Below are positions 17,318 to 26,971 of a stretch of DNA of 64,000 nucleotides, one piece after another; position 1 is the first letter of the stretch, and every line of letters begins with the position of its first letter. The stretch comes from Longilinea sp035560795 (GTDB lineage Bacteria; Chloroflexota; Anaerolineae; Anaerolineales; Anaerolineaceae). Below the pieces are notes generated by a model. The model made no database searches, was not told the origin of the DNA, and saw nothing but the letters and a program-made list of their open reading frames with translations. The stretch lies in assembly GCA_035560795.1 (NCBI GenBank), contig DATMYV010000038.1, positions 1 through 64,000 of the forward strand. The letters run 5' to 3'. The position numbers and the translations under genes were made by a program.

Positions 17318-19200
17318 CAGTCAATGGAAGTCAATTCGAGCGGCGGCGTGCAGCGAACTTCTGACCCGGGGATTAATTCATCCAACAAGCGCACAACGGA
17401 GGTGGTATCGCCTTCCCGCGCCAGGCGGCCAAGTTCGTCGACAGACCGTTGAAGGGTTTCACCGTGCAATTCATCCTGAACTTCGAGGTTGAAAATATCC
17501 GGATGAGCAGTGGGTTGAAATGCACTGCCTTCATCCCATAAATCTTCGCTCAACTTTTCTCCGGGGCGTACGCCAGTGAAAACAATTTCGATGTCTCTGC
17601 CAGGGGTCAAGCCGGAAAGACGAATGAGGTCTTCGGCTAGATCAAGAATGCGGATTTGCTGGCCCATGTTAAGAACGAACGTCTCGCCGCCCGTACCCAG
17701 GCTGGCTGATTGCAGAACCAGGTAAACGGCTTCAGGAATGGTCATAAAGTAACGGCGCATATCCGGGTGAGTAATAGTGATTGGGCCGCCTCTGGCAATT
17801 TGCCGTTTGAAAATTGGCACCACGCTGCCCCGGCTGCCCAGGACATTCCCGAACCGGACAACCGAATAAGCCAGACCAGAACGCGCGGCAGCATCCAGGA
17901 CGATCATCTCGCCAATCCGTTTGGTTGCACCCATTACGTTTACCGGGCGAATGGCCTTATCGGTGGAAATCATTACCAGGCGTTCGACGCCGTGGGCGAG
18001 AGAAAGATCAACCAGATTTCGCGTTCCCAGGATGTTATTGGAAACGGCTTCTTCGATGTTCTTTTCCATCATGGGGACATGTTTATGCGCGGCAGCATGA
18101 AAAACAACTTGCGGTCGGTGTTTGGCCATCAGGTTTTCAAGACGTTTGCGATCGCGAACATCGCAGATCAACGGATGGATCACCAGGCTGGGAAAGCTTT
18201 CCTGCAGATCAAGCAGCGCTTCAAAAATACTGTTCTCACCGTGGCCCAACATCAGCAGTTCGGCAGGTCCCCAACGGGCAATTTGGCGGCACAATTCGCG
18301 GCCAATTGACCCTCCGGCGCCGGTCACCAACACCACCCTACCGTTCAACGTTTCGCCAATTTCCTCGTCACGCATGCGAGCCGGCTCACGTCGCAGCAGA
18401 TCGGTAATGTCAACATCGCGTAAACGGCTGACACTGACTTTTCCACCCAACAACTCGTAAATTCCCGGCATGGTCCGGAATGGAATTCCCTTCAACCGGC
18501 AAATATCCGAAACCATGCGAATAATCCGGCCTGGCGCGCTTGGAATTGCAATGATTACTTCGTCGATTTGTTGATTGTCCAACACTCGCGCCAAATCAGT
18601 GAGCGTTCCTAACACCGGAATGCCGTATATTTGTTGACGTTGTTTGGTAGGGTTATCATCAACAAAACAAGCCGCAGAAAGATTGATTTGCGGATTCTTC
18701 TGCAATTCACGCACTACCAGAGCGCCAGCATCGCCTGCACCAACGATCAAAGCGCGTTTTGATTTTGTTTTCGGGCCATTTACGGATGCGTTCTCAGCCA
18801 AGACGCGCAGCGATAGGCGCAATCCGCCGCACAAGATGATCGTCAGCAACCAATCAATTGCCAGCGCGGAGCGTGACAGACCGATGAACAATCCCAGGCT
18901 GTGTAGGCTGATCATCAAGACGGAAACGACCAGGCTGGACGTCGTTACTGCCAAAACGATCAATGTCACTTCACGTACGCTGGCATATTTCCACATGCGC
19001 CGGTAAAGGCCAAAATATGCGAAGAAAAGCGGCTTGACGACCAATCCAACGCCGATCAACCAATAAACCGTTGGCATGTATTGGAGAAATGCTGCGCCAA
19101 GCTCAAGCCGTAAGGCATAACTGCCCATGGCCGAAGCAATGATTAACAACAAATCTCCAATCAGAATATAGCGATTGCGGATCATTGGTTGCGTCTTCAT
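17317..19200 (-). CDS. membrane nucleotide-sugar 4,6-dehydratase (PglF/WbpM/CapD type)
   Basis: The 627-residue protein has about four N-terminal membrane helices, a Rossmann/CoA-binding-like domain (ALIVGAGDAGALVVREL, about 150-165), and a C-terminal SDR-type dehydratase domain (VVLVTGAGGSIGRELCRQI, about 290-308). STDKAIRPVNVMGATKR carries the catalytic region in which threonine replaces the usual tyrosine of extended SDRs. It probably converts UDP-GlcNAc or a similar nucleotide sugar to the 4-keto-6-deoxy form, the first step to bacillosamine, QuiNAc or FucNAc residues. It follows the glycosylphosphotransferase gene by 3 bp with AAGGA 8 nt before the ATG, and belongs to the minus-strand polysaccharide operon. 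Confidence 0.92.
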   Translation of the reverse strand: MKTQPMIRNRYILIGDLLLIIASAMGSYALRLELGAAFLQYMPTVYWLIGVGLVVKPLFFAYFGLYRRMWKYASVREVTLIVLAVTTSSLVVSVLMISLHSLGLFIGLSRSALAIDWLLTIILCGGLRLSLRVLAENASVNGPKTKSKRALIVGAGDAGALVVRELQKNPQINLSAACFVDDNPTKQRQQIYGIPVLGTLTDLARVLDNQQIDEVIIAIPSAPGRIIRMVSDICRLKGIPFRTMPGIYELLGGKVSVSRLRDVDITDLLRREPARMRDEEIGETLNGRVVLVTGAGGSIGRELCRQIARWGPAELLMLGHGENSIFEALLDLQESFPSLVIHPLICDVRDRKRLENLMAKHRPQVVFHAAAHKHVPMMEKNIEEAVSNNILGTRNLVDLSLAHGVERLVMISTDKAIRPVNVMGATKRIGEMIVLDAAARSGLAYSVVRFGNVLGSRGSVVPIFKRQIARGGPITITHPDMRRYFMTIPEAVYLVLQSASLGTGGETFVLNMGQQIRILDLAEDLIRLSGLTPGRDIEIVFTGVRPGEKLSEDLWDEGSAFQPTAHPDIFNLEVQDELHGETLQRSVDELGRLAREGDTTSVVRLLDELIPGSEVRCTPPLELTSID

Positions 19201-19203
19201 CCG

Positions 19204-20625
19204 CTATCGTCCTTTCAATCCCACCACAGTGCTAATGGTGCGGATAATGATTAGCAAATCCAGGAAAAGGTTGCGATGTTTTATGTAATAAAGGTCATAT
19301 TCCTGCTTGATGGTGTTGGTGGTGACATTCCAGGCGTAACCAAAATTTACTTGCGCCCAGCCAGTCAACCCTGGCTTAACAAATAAGCGCGCCCGGTAAA
19401 AAGGGATGACCTCTTGGAATTTCTCGATGAGTTCTGGACGCTCGGACCGCGGACCTACCAGGCTCATATCTCCGGTTAAGACGGTAAGGAACTGGGGCAA
19501 TTCATCCAAATGACTCATCCGTAAAAAACGACCTACCCGAGTTACCCTATCATCATTTTTACTGGCAGGTCTCGCACCACTCTCTTTTTCAGCATCCTGA
19601 ATCATCGTGCGGAATTTATATACTTTATAGGATTTGCCGTAAATGCCAAGGCGTTCTTGAGAATAGAAAAGTGGAAATCCGCTGTCGATCAAAGTTGCCA
19701 GCGCCACAAAGGGCAAGATGATCAGCATACCCAGAGTACCTGCAATGCCGCCAAGGATATCCATGAGCCGTTTCGCCATATCATAGAACACGTTGGAATG
19801 TGCCTGATCCACAAAGGAACGCAAAATCCAATCGGATTCCAACAAAGAAATGGGCACCCTCCCTAATAGCTCTTCATAAATACTGCTAAAGGTGGACACT
19901 TCAATACCGCGTTCGCGGGCTTCCATTAGAGCCGTAAAGGTGGTCGAATTCATTTCGCCAGAAATGGCAAAAAATAAATCAGAAATATATTCGCGGTCAA
20001 TGATTTCAAGTAAATCGGTACCGCCGCCCAAAACCTTGATTTCCTCCACCTCAACCCCAATTTTGGATGGATCATCGTCAATAAAGCCAACGATAAAAAA
20101 AGGAGGTGGATAAATGCTGCGGATATGTTCGACCAGGCTACTACCGGCTCGTCCAGCGCCGACGATGAGGACCCGGCGCATAAATTGCGGGGCGGTGAAA
20201 ATGCGGATATACAACAAACGCCAGCCCAATGTCAACAGCGCTGCTGCCAGCACAAAACCAGCCACACCTCTTCTGGGCAAGGGGTCTTTGGCAAGAAAAA
20301 AGAATACCAAATAAATAATCATGCCAACACCGGCGGCCAGGGCAATTCCGCGCAAGGTTTCGCCCCGGTTATTTGCACGGCGAATGTCGTAAAGTTCAAT
20401 CAACAAGATTAACCAGACGATTGGCAGCAGAATGAACCAGGTCGGAACGCGTTCATTGAGAAATGCCCAGGAGAATTTCAACCAGGCATCCCCCTGTGCC
20501 CAAAAATAAAGTGCACTTAACAGGGCAAGCAGGGTTACCAGGGTATCGCCAATCAGAAGCAGAATGCGTCTTTCAGTAGCACGCATGCGCCAGAGTGGTT
20601 TCTGATGGTTTTGCTTTGTAGACAT
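19204..20625 (-). CDS. polyprenyl glycosylphosphotransferase (WbaP/CpsE type)
   Basis: The 473-residue protein has four or five N-terminal membrane helices, a Rossmann-like CoA-binding domain (VLIVGAGRAGSSLVEHI), another hydrophobic segment, and the bacterial sugar transferase domain. That domain shows YKFRTMIQDAEKESG, RVTRVGRFLRMSHLDELPQ, LTGDMSLVGPRSERPE and VKPGLTGWAQVNFGY. It transfers a sugar-1-phosphate from a nucleotide sugar to undecaprenyl phosphate, starting the lipid-linked repeat unit. It is the second gene of the operon, 5 bp after the family 2 glycosyltransferase. No good ribosome-binding site is seen, so translation may be coupled. Confidence 0.93.
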   Translation of the reverse strand: MSTKQNHQKPLWRMRATERRILLLIGDTLVTLLALLSALYFWAQGDAWLKFSWAFLNERVPTWFILLPIVWLILLIELYDIRRANNRGETLRGIALAAGVGMIIYLVFFFLAKDPLPRRGVAGFVLAAALLTLGWRLLYIRIFTAPQFMRRVLIVGAGRAGSSLVEHIRSIYPPPFFIVGFIDDDPSKIGVEVEEIKVLGGGTDLLEIIDREYISDLFFAISGEMNSTTFTALMEARERGIEVSTFSSIYEELLGRVPISLLESDWILRSFVDQAHSNVFYDMAKRLMDILGGIAGTLGMLIILPFVALATLIDSGFPLFYSQERLGIYGKSYKVYKFRTMIQDAEKESGARPASKNDDRVTRVGRFLRMSHLDELPQFLTVLTGDMSLVGPRSERPELIEKFQEVIPFYRARLFVKPGLTGWAQVNFGYAWNVTTNTIKQEYDLYYIKHRNLFLDLLIIIRTISTVVGLKGR

Positions 20626-20630
20626 GGTTC

Positions 20631-21623
20631 TTATTCAACCGCCGATTTAATCAGGCTCCAGAGGAAACCAATGCCCCAGGATAAATGCATCACTGCAATC
20701 GCCAACGGAATGCCAATTATAAACCGTAAATCATGCTTTTTTCGACTAACCGAAATCGAACCCACCACTAGGGTAAGAATATAAATCGCCAGTTCAATGA
20801 GAAGCAGTATCCGTGCCAGAGATGAAAACAATCCGCCAATCAGTAGAATCAACAGGCTGCCTGAAAAAATTGGCGGGAGCGCTTGCCGCCAGCGGAGAGA
20901 AGCCGTATAACGTTTTAACATGCGCAGCTTCCAGAATCCGTAACGGAAATATTGCTTAGCCAATTTAGCATAAGTGGGGCGAGCAAAATAGACCGAGTGA
21001 ATGGCCGGATCAAGGTAGATTTTCCCACCCCGCAAACGGATCCGTGTATTTAGTTCGTAATCTTCATTTGTCAAAAGTGATTCGTCATACCCGCCGGTAT
21101 TGAGTAAATATTCTCGGAAAAAACAACCAAATGGCACTGTGTCAACCTCGCCAGGTTGATCGGCATAACGGTAAACAGCATCGCCAACACCCAGCGGATG
21201 TGCCGCCGCAGCAGCGATCGCTCTCGCCGAAAAGGTCGCAGCACCTGGTTGAATCTCCCAAATTCCGCCGACATTATCGCCTAATTTTTTCTCCAGGCAA
21301 TTTACACAACGTTCCACGTAATCTGGTGCTGGAACGGAATGCGCATCCAGCCGGATGATGATCTTGCCCGTTGCGGCCGCCAACGCTGCGTTCAGTCCCG
21401 CTGGTATATTCCGCTTTACGTTGTCAATAAGCCTGACGTCAAAATCGGGATGCTTAGTTTGATATTGTGCAATGACCTCACGGGTGCGATCGGTTGATTG
21501 ACCATCTGCAATCAATACTTCCATGTCCTTTTGCGGGTATGTCTGGCCAAACAATGCCTGCAATAGCAGCGGGATGGTTTCCTGCTCGTTGTAGCACGGG
21601 ACAATGACGGAGACTTGCGGCAT
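20631..21623 (-). CDS. family 2 glycosyltransferase with C-terminal membrane helices
   Basis: The 330-residue protein begins with the GT-A nucleotide-binding pattern VSVIVPCYNEQETIPLLL. ADGQSTDRT follows, then RLDAHSVPAPDYV carrying the DxD-like metal site, and later GGYDESLLTNEDYELNTRIR as the acceptor/catalytic segment. Two or three hydrophobic helices lie near the C-terminus (about 245-325), so it acts on a lipid-linked acceptor at the inner face of the membrane. GAGG just before the ATG at 21623 makes this start better than the TTG three codons upstream. It is the first gene of the minus-strand polysaccharide operon. Confidence 0.88.
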   Translation of the reverse strand: MPQVSVIVPCYNEQETIPLLLQALFGQTYPQKDMEVLIADGQSTDRTREVIAQYQTKHPDFDVRLIDNVKRNIPAGLNAALAAATGKIIIRLDAHSVPAPDYVERCVNCLEKKLGDNVGGIWEIQPGAATFSARAIAAAAAHPLGVGDAVYRYADQPGEVDTVPFGCFFREYLLNTGGYDESLLTNEDYELNTRIRLRGGKIYLDPAIHSVYFARPTYAKLAKQYFRYGFWKLRMLKRYTASLRWRQALPPIFSGSLLILLIGGLFSSLARILLLIELAIYILTLVVGSISVSRKKHDLRFIIGIPLAIAVMHLSWGIGFLWSLIKSAVE

Positions 21624-21789
21624 AATCCTCAAATAGCTAATCTTCGAAACCCTAAATAACCTGGAGATCGGAATGAATGGCGGACTGGTAATCCAAAATC
21701 ACGATGATTCAACTTGCAGTATTAATGAACTGCCTTTGGCTTCGAGCTCACGGGTAATTCAATCCGAAAGGAAGGGGAAGGGAAACAAA

Positions 21790-22197
21790 TCAAGGTATAA
21801 CGGGTAATGCGGCTATTGCTTCAATTTCAACCGCAGCGCCTTTTGGTAGAGCTCCAACTTGAAAAGCGGAACGAGCTGGCGGATTTTCAGAGAAGAATTC
21901 GCCGTAAACGACATTCATACGTGCAAAATCAGTAATATCGCGTAGGAATACTGTTGTCTTCACAACATTGCACAATGTCGTACCTGCAGCTTGTAGAACA
22001 TTGCCCAGGTTGGTTAAAGCCTGACGCGTTTCCGCCTCCACACCGCCTTCAGTCAGGTTTCCTGTAACCGGATCGAGTCCTAATTGCCCAGAGGCGAAAA
22101 CGAATGGACCGGCTTTCACTGCTACTGAATAGGGTCCAATCGCCTTCGGTGCTTTATCAGATACAACAATCGATCGTTCTTCACAACATTGGCTCAT
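21790..22197 (-). CDS. ridA: RidA family reactive intermediate deaminase
   Basis: The 135-residue product is a full-length RidA/YjgF/TdcF protein: IGPYSVAVKAGPFVFASGQLGLDP near the N-terminus and PPARSAFQVGALPKGAAVEIEAIA at the C-terminus, with the conserved arginine (about residue 107) that binds the substrate carboxylate. RidA hydrolyses 2-aminoacrylate and related enamines to ketoacids and ammonia, protecting PLP enzymes. GAGG is 8 nt before the ATG. It lies downstream of the cydAB terminator and is likely its own unit. Confidence 0.95.
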   Translation of the reverse strand: MSQCCEERSIVVSDKAPKAIGPYSVAVKAGPFVFASGQLGLDPVTGNLTEGGVEAETRQALTNLGNVLQAAGTTLCNVVKTTVFLRDITDFARMNVVYGEFFSENPPARSAFQVGALPKGAAVEIEAIAALPVIP

Positions 22198-22273
22198 GAT
22201 TCATCCTCGTTTCTTGGATTGCATAAAATGATTTTACGACATCTTTGCATTATTGCCAGTTTTCTCCGGGCGA

Positions 22274-22308
22274 TAAAAAGGCGGGCGAGAAAAAGCGCCC
22301 GCCTTTGA
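22274..22308 (-). terminator. intrinsic terminator of the cydA-cydB operon
   Basis: A 10-bp GC-rich stem (AAGGCGGGCG and its complement) with an 8-nt loop is followed on the minus strand by TTTTATC, 17 bp after the cydB stop codon. Confidence 0.93.
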
Positions 22309-22324
22309 TCACTATCTCGTAAGT

Positions 22325-23341
22325 TCAATAATGCAAATCCTCGGGTTTCGAACTCACCCGCTTGCGGAAAATCCAATAAGTCCACCCCTGGTAAGCCAAC
22401 ACAATTGGAACAAAAATCAGGGCAACAATACTCATGACTTTCAAAGTGTAAGGGCTGGAGGAACTATTCGTGATTGTCAGGCTATAAGCCGGGTCGATGT
22501 TAGAAACCAGGACACGCGGGAATAAAATCATAAACAACGTTGTTACTGCCAAAACGATGGCAGATGCCATAAAAATAAACGACCATCCTTCGCGTTTTTG
22601 GCGGAGAAACCAGCCGGCGGTCAAAAGCGCAATTACCGTAAAAATGGGGATGGGACCTGGATTGACGCCCAGCTTGGTGAGGATGTCCGTTGAGATATAC
22701 ATAACAATGGTATAAGCAACCAGGACGATCAGCAATGGAATCCAAAGCTGTCCTGCAATTTTTCGGGCAGGCTCGGCAATTTCTACCTCGGTTTTCAAAG
22801 TAAGGAAAATGGCGCCGTAAATCGTGAACGCCAGCACAGAAACCGCGCCGCCCAAAAGCGCAAATGGGTTGAGTAAATTCCAAAAACCCCCTACGTACAT
22901 CATGTTTGCATCAATCGGCACGCCTTTGACAAAATTGGTAAATGCCACGCCCCACAATAAAGCCGGTACGAGGCTGCCAAAGAAAATTGACCAATCCCAC
23001 AATGCACGCCAGCGTGGATTCTCGTCTTTACTGCGGAATTCAAAAGCCACGCCTCGCACGATTAACGCAATCAGCATCAAGAACAACGGCAGGTAAAAAC
23101 CGCTAAACAACGTTGCATACCACTGCGGAAAAGCGGCAAAAGTAGCTCCGCCCGCGGTCAATAACCAAACTTCATTGCCGTCCCAATGTGGGCCGACCGT
23201 ATTGATGATGACCCGTCGTTTCGTGTCAGTCTTCCCCAAGAATGGAAGCAGGATGCCCACGCCAAAGTCAAAACCCTCGAGAACAAAGTAGCCAATATAC
23301 AGGACTGCAATGAGAATAAACCAGAGAACACTTAATGCCAT
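22325..23341 (-). CDS. cydB: cytochrome bd quinol oxidase subunit II
   Basis: The 338-residue membrane protein matches CydB: it begins LSVLWFILIAVLYIGYFVLEGFDFGVGILLPFLG, then VGPHWDGNEVWLLTAGGATFAAFP and YATLFSGFYLPLFLMLIALIVRGVAFEFR. With CydA it forms the high-affinity terminal oxidase that reduces oxygen to water with menaquinol or ubiquinol, without proton pumping. It follows cydA after 9 bp with GGAGGAAGAA right before the ATG. The assembly exporter genes cydD and cydC are about 7 kb away in the same window and orientation. Confidence 0.97.
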   Translation of the reverse strand: MALSVLWFILIAVLYIGYFVLEGFDFGVGILLPFLGKTDTKRRVIINTVGPHWDGNEVWLLTAGGATFAAFPQWYATLFSGFYLPLFLMLIALIVRGVAFEFRSKDENPRWRALWDWSIFFGSLVPALLWGVAFTNFVKGVPIDANMMYVGGFWNLLNPFALLGGAVSVLAFTIYGAIFLTLKTEVEIAEPARKIAGQLWIPLLIVLVAYTIVMYISTDILTKLGVNPGPIPIFTVIALLTAGWFLRQKREGWSFIFMASAIVLAVTTLFMILFPRVLVSNIDPAYSLTITNSSSSPYTLKVMSIVALIFVPIVLAYQGWTYWIFRKRVSSKPEDLHY

Positions 23342-23350
23342 TTCTTCCTC

Positions 23351-24733
23351 CTATTCCCAGTAAGCTTCATCAACCGTGGGCCGCTTGCCAATTTCCACCG
23401 CGGGTTCTGGACCCGCCTTCGCATACTTCGCCAGCAAATAGACATCCGCAATCAACAAAAGCCCGTAAACCAGCGTAAAACCGATTAATGAGGTCAATAC
23501 CATTCCGGCAGTCAGATTCGGAGAAAAAGCATTTTCCGTTTTCAATAGACCATAAACCACCCAGGGTTGCCGGCCCATTTCCGTGAGAATCCAACCGGTG
23601 GAGTTGGAGAAATAAGGCAGAGCAATGAAAAACGGAAACAAAGCGAGGAATTTAAATTTCTCGGCCGGTTTATTCTTCAGAACGTTAAATAGGGCATAGG
23701 CTACTATGGCGAGCATTAAGAAACCTACTCCAACCATGACCCGGAAAGACCAGTAATTGATAAAAATCGTCGGGGTGTAATTTCCAGCCCCATATTTTTG
23801 TTCAAATTCCGCTTGCAACGAATTGATTCCCAGCACTTTTCCGTCCAGACGGTTGTAGGAAAGTAAGCTTAACACTTTTGGAATGCGGAAGTCGACAATG
23901 CTCTCTTTTTTCTCCTGGTCCACAATCGTAAACAACGAAAGCGAAGCCGGATCGGCATCCTCCCACAGGGCTTCGGCGGCTGCCATTTTCATGGGTTGAG
24001 TTTGCACCATGTGCTGTGCCTGGCTGTGCCCCACCAGGACTACCAGAAGAACTGCCAGGCTGCCAAAAACAGCCGCGATCTGAAACGAACGGCGGAATAA
24101 GGCTTCATCCTTTTTTCGCAGCATGTGATAAGCGCTTATCCCCATCACGAAGAATGCGGCGGTGGTGAACCCTGAAAAAATGACATGTGGAAATTGGACC
24201 CAGACATTTGAATTTTCCAACAATGCGCCAAAACTCGTCATGACAGCGCGTCCGTTCTCAATGGCATACCCAACCGGCTGCTGCATGAAAGAGTTGGCGA
24301 TTAAAATCCACAAAGCCGATATCACCGAACCGAATGAAACCAGCCAGATTGCCGCCAAATGCAGCTTTTTTGAAACCCGCTCCCAGCTAAAGATCCAGAA
24401 ACCCAGAAAAGTCGATTCGAGGAAAAATGCCAGCAGCGCTTCAATCGCAAGCGGCGCACCAAAGATATCGCCGACAAATCGTGAATATTCCGACCAGTTC
24501 ATCCCGAACTGGAACTCCTGCACGATGCCGGTCACAACCCCCATCGCAAAGTTGATCAGGAACAACTTCCCCCAAAATTTAGTCATGCGCTTATAGTTTT
24601 CGTTGTTTGTTCTTACGTACATTGTTTCCATCACGGCAACAAGGACCGAAAGCCCAAGCGTCAGTGGTACGAAAAAGAAATGATAGATGGTTGTTACGGC
24701 AAACTGTATTTGGGAAAGCGTAAGAACATTCAT
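23351..24733 (-). CDS. cydA: cytochrome bd quinol oxidase subunit I
   Basis: The 460-residue protein is CydA. Visible are the N-terminal QIQFAVTTIYHFFFVPLTLG with the heme b595 ligand histidine (H18), the quinol-loop region starting VGHSQAQHMVQTQPMKMAAAEALW, and the GWILTEMGRQPWVVYG signature. The length fits the short-Q-loop type. AGGAG precedes the ATG by 7-8 nt. It starts divergently from prfA across a 326-bp non-coding region. Confidence 0.97.
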   Translation of the reverse strand: MNVLTLSQIQFAVTTIYHFFFVPLTLGLSVLVAVMETMYVRTNNENYKRMTKFWGKLFLINFAMGVVTGIVQEFQFGMNWSEYSRFVGDIFGAPLAIEALLAFFLESTFLGFWIFSWERVSKKLHLAAIWLVSFGSVISALWILIANSFMQQPVGYAIENGRAVMTSFGALLENSNVWVQFPHVIFSGFTTAAFFVMGISAYHMLRKKDEALFRRSFQIAAVFGSLAVLLVVLVGHSQAQHMVQTQPMKMAAAEALWEDADPASLSLFTIVDQEKKESIVDFRIPKVLSLLSYNRLDGKVLGINSLQAEFEQKYGAGNYTPTIFINYWSFRVMVGVGFLMLAIVAYALFNVLKNKPAEKFKFLALFPFFIALPYFSNSTGWILTEMGRQPWVVYGLLKTENAFSPNLTAGMVLTSLIGFTLVYGLLLIADVYLLAKYAKAGPEPAVEIGKRPTVDEAYWE

Positions 24734-25059
24734 AAACGGCTCCTGATCAATGGATATTAATCGTCACCTTGTTTACACCAAATTAAATCAATAAATTTGA
24801 GCATTAAAAGGAGAAAAGACCAGTAGAGATCGGCAATTGGTTATCCAACCACATTGCACTCGGAAACAAGCTCCCTATTGGAGCACCCCGCCCCATTGTA
24901 GAATAGAATTGAAAATCACGCAATAATTTGCACATTTGGATTATTTCGTACTAATAAAATGCGTCTCCCGCATATCCCAGTTCCCAGTGGGAGTAATTAA
25001 AAAGGCTGGTATAATTTCCAGTTCGAGGAACCAAATATTATTTCCTTACCTGGATTCAT
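24734..25059. other. divergent intergenic region cydA / prfA
   Basis: This 326-bp A/T-rich stretch holds no gene. On the plus strand an extended -10 is found at 25007-25015. A GCTCC-CTATT-GGAGC hairpin at about 24869-24883 and a GCAA-TAAT-TTGC inverted repeat at about 24919-24930 could be regulatory sites for cydAB, which is usually redox-controlled, but neither matches a known operator exactly. CTCCC and GGGAG (about 24965-24993) form the arms of a further possible hairpin. Confidence 0.4.
25007..25015 (+). promoter_or_regulatory. extended -10 promoter of prfA
   Basis: TGG followed by TATAAT is a perfect extended -10; no -35 is evident at 16-18 bp upstream, as expected for extended -10 promoters. 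The same TGGTATAAT string occurs at the leuS leader promoter in this window. The start would lie near 25022, leaving a leader of about 38 nt. Confidence 0.7.
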
Positions 25060-26133
25060 ATGCTTGAAAAGCTTGCCACAATCGAAGCCCATTATGAAGA
25101 ATTAAGCCGCCTTCTGGAACAAGGCGTGGATGACTATCAACGCATTGCTGAACTGGCAAAAGAACGCGCTGATATCGAACCCATCGTATTGAAATCCCGC
25201 GAGTATACCAATCTGCTCAAACAGATCGATGATGCGCGCGCCCTGGTAAACGGTGACGACGCAGAATTGCATGAATTGGCTGAAGCTGAATTGCAGGAGA
25301 TGGAACCTAAAGTTGCACAGCTTGAAATGGAACTCAAGGTTTTATTGGTGCCAAAAGACCCGCGCGACGACCGGAATGTCATCGTGGAAATTCGTGCGGG
25401 TACAGGCGGCGATGAAGCGGCATTATTTGCCGCTGATTTATTCCGCATGTATTCGCATTATGCTGAACGCATGCATTGGCGCGTCGAAATCCTTTCGCAA
25501 AATGAAATCGGCATCGGCGGTTATAAAGAAATCATCTTTAACGTCAAAGGCAAGGGTGTTTTCTCGCGCATGAAATATGAATCTGGCGTTCACCGGGTTC
25601 AACGCGTTCCAATAACCGAATCGGCCGGGCGTATTCATACTTCAACCATTACAGTTGCCGTTCTGGCTGAAGTGGATGATGTGGATATTCAGATCCCAGA
25701 TAAAGACATACAAATTGAAGTTTACCGGTCTGCTGGTGCTGGCGGGCAGAACGTACAAAAGAACTCGACGGCTGTCCGCATCCTGCACCTGCCGACAGGG
25801 ATCGTGGTTACCTGCCAGGATGAACGCTCTCAGTTACAAAATAAATTACGAGCAATGAGCATTTTACGCGCCCGCCTTTACGATATGGAATTGTTGAAAC
25901 GCCAGCAAGAACTGGATGATTCGCGCCGCTCACAGATCGGCAGCGGGGAACGGTCGGAAAAAATCCGCACCTATAATTTCCCGCAAAACCGGGTGACCGA
26001 CCACCGCGTCAATGTATCTTCGTTCAATCTACCGGCAGTATTGGATGGCGATTTGGATCAGTTCATCGATGAGCTTTCCCTGCAAGCAGAGAGTGAACGC
26101 CTATCCACGAGCGACGACGATGGAGACGAATAA
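25060..26133 (+). CDS. prfA: peptide chain release factor 1
   Basis: The 357-residue product is class I release factor 1, which ends translation at UAA and UAG. The tripeptide anticodon region reads PIT (184-186) in RVPITESAGRIHTST, the PxT form of RF1 rather than the SPF of RF2. The peptidyl-hydrolysis motif GGQ is at 228-230, with glutamine the target of PrmC methylation. Its last 14 bases overlap prmC, so the enzyme and its substrate are co-translated. Confidence 0.98.
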   Translation: MLEKLATIEAHYEELSRLLEQGVDDYQRIAELAKERADIEPIVLKSREYTNLLKQIDDARALVNGDDAELHELAEAELQEMEPKVAQLEMELKVLLVPKDPRDDRNVIVEIRAGTGGDEAALFAADLFRMYSHYAERMHWRVEILSQNEIGIGGYKEIIFNVKGKGVFSRMKYESGVHRVQRVPITESAGRIHTSTITVAVLAEVDDVDIQIPDKDIQIEVYRSAGAGGQNVQKNSTAVRILHLPTGIVVTCQDERSQLQNKLRAMSILRARLYDMELLKRQQELDDSRRSQIGSGERSEKIRTYNFPQNRVTDHRVNVSSFNLPAVLDGDLDQFIDELSLQAESERLSTSDDDGDE

Positions 26134-26971
26134 CAGCGGTAACTGGTTGACCAAGGCGCGCCGCCGCCTGGAGACAAGCACTCCAGACGCAAGTTTGGAA
26201 GCTCAACTACTGCTTGCCCATATAACTGAAAAATCCCGCACCTGGGTTTTATCCCACCCGGAAACCAATCTGAGTGACGGTCAACTCGAACAGCTCGATC
26301 AGCTGCTGGAGAAGCGTGCTGCTGGGATTCCGTTACCTTATATCCTCGGGCATTGGGAATTCTATGGCCTGGATTTTATCCTCTCGCCGGATGTGCTGAT
26401 TCCTCGCCCGGAGACGGAATTGCTGGTCGAACACGCGTTGATTTGGTTGAAAAATCATCCTACCCGGCGCCAGGTTGCAGACGTTGGTACTGGCTCAGGC
26501 TGCATCGCCATCAGCCTGGTCAAAAACCAGCCGGATCTCAGGGTGGTTGCAACTGACCAGTATCAAGCGGCGCTGGATATCGCCAGAGAAAACGCATGCC
26601 GTCACGGCGTGGTAGATCGAATCGAATGGAAAAAGACCAATCTGCTGGATGATTATCCAGGCAAATTGGACCTGGTGGTTGCCAACCTGCCTTACATCCC
26701 CACTGCAACGCTTGCCAATTTAGCCGTTTCGAAATTCGAACCGCGCAGCGCGCTTGATGGCGGTCTAGATGGGTTGAGGTTAATCGGCGAGTTGTTGCGG
26801 GATGCACCGCGCTGGTGGACCCCTGGCGGCGCGATTCTATTGGAGATTGAAGCCGGCCAGGGAGAAAGCGCCCCTCGATTAACCCAAGGTCTATTGCCGG
26901 ATGCTTTGATTACCCTTCTGACAGATTTATCCGGTTTGCCACGTATCTTGATGATTGAGAATTCCCGATGA
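26120..26971 (+). CDS. prmC: release factor glutamine methyltransferase
   Basis: The 283-residue protein methylates the GGQ glutamine of release factors with S-adenosylmethionine. It has an N-terminal helical domain, then YILGHWEFYGLDF and IPRPETELLVE, the SAM-binding VADVGTGSGCIAISL, and the catalytic motif. In most PrmC proteins that motif is NPPY; here it is NLPY (VVANLPYIP), which keeps the Asn and Tyr that contact the glutamine side chain. The ATG at 26120 inside the end of prfA is chosen because the conserved helical domain starts there. It overlaps tsaC by ATGA. Confidence 0.94.
   Translation: METNNSGNWLTKARRRLETSTPDASLEAQLLLAHITEKSRTWVLSHPETNLSDGQLEQLDQLLEKRAAGIPLPYILGHWEFYGLDFILSPDVLIPRPETELLVEHALIWLKNHPTRRQVADVGTGSGCIAISLVKNQPDLRVVATDQYQAALDIARENACRHGVVDRIEWKKTNLLDDYPGKLDLVVANLPYIPTATLANLAVSKFEPRSALDGGLDGLRLIGELLRDAPRWWTPGGAILLEIEAGQGESAPRLTQGLLPDALITLLTDLSGLPRILMIENSR

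Noticed and set aside
26012..26119. N-terminal extension of PrmC
   Set aside because: It lies wholly inside prfA in another frame; the ATG at 26120 begins the conserved domain.
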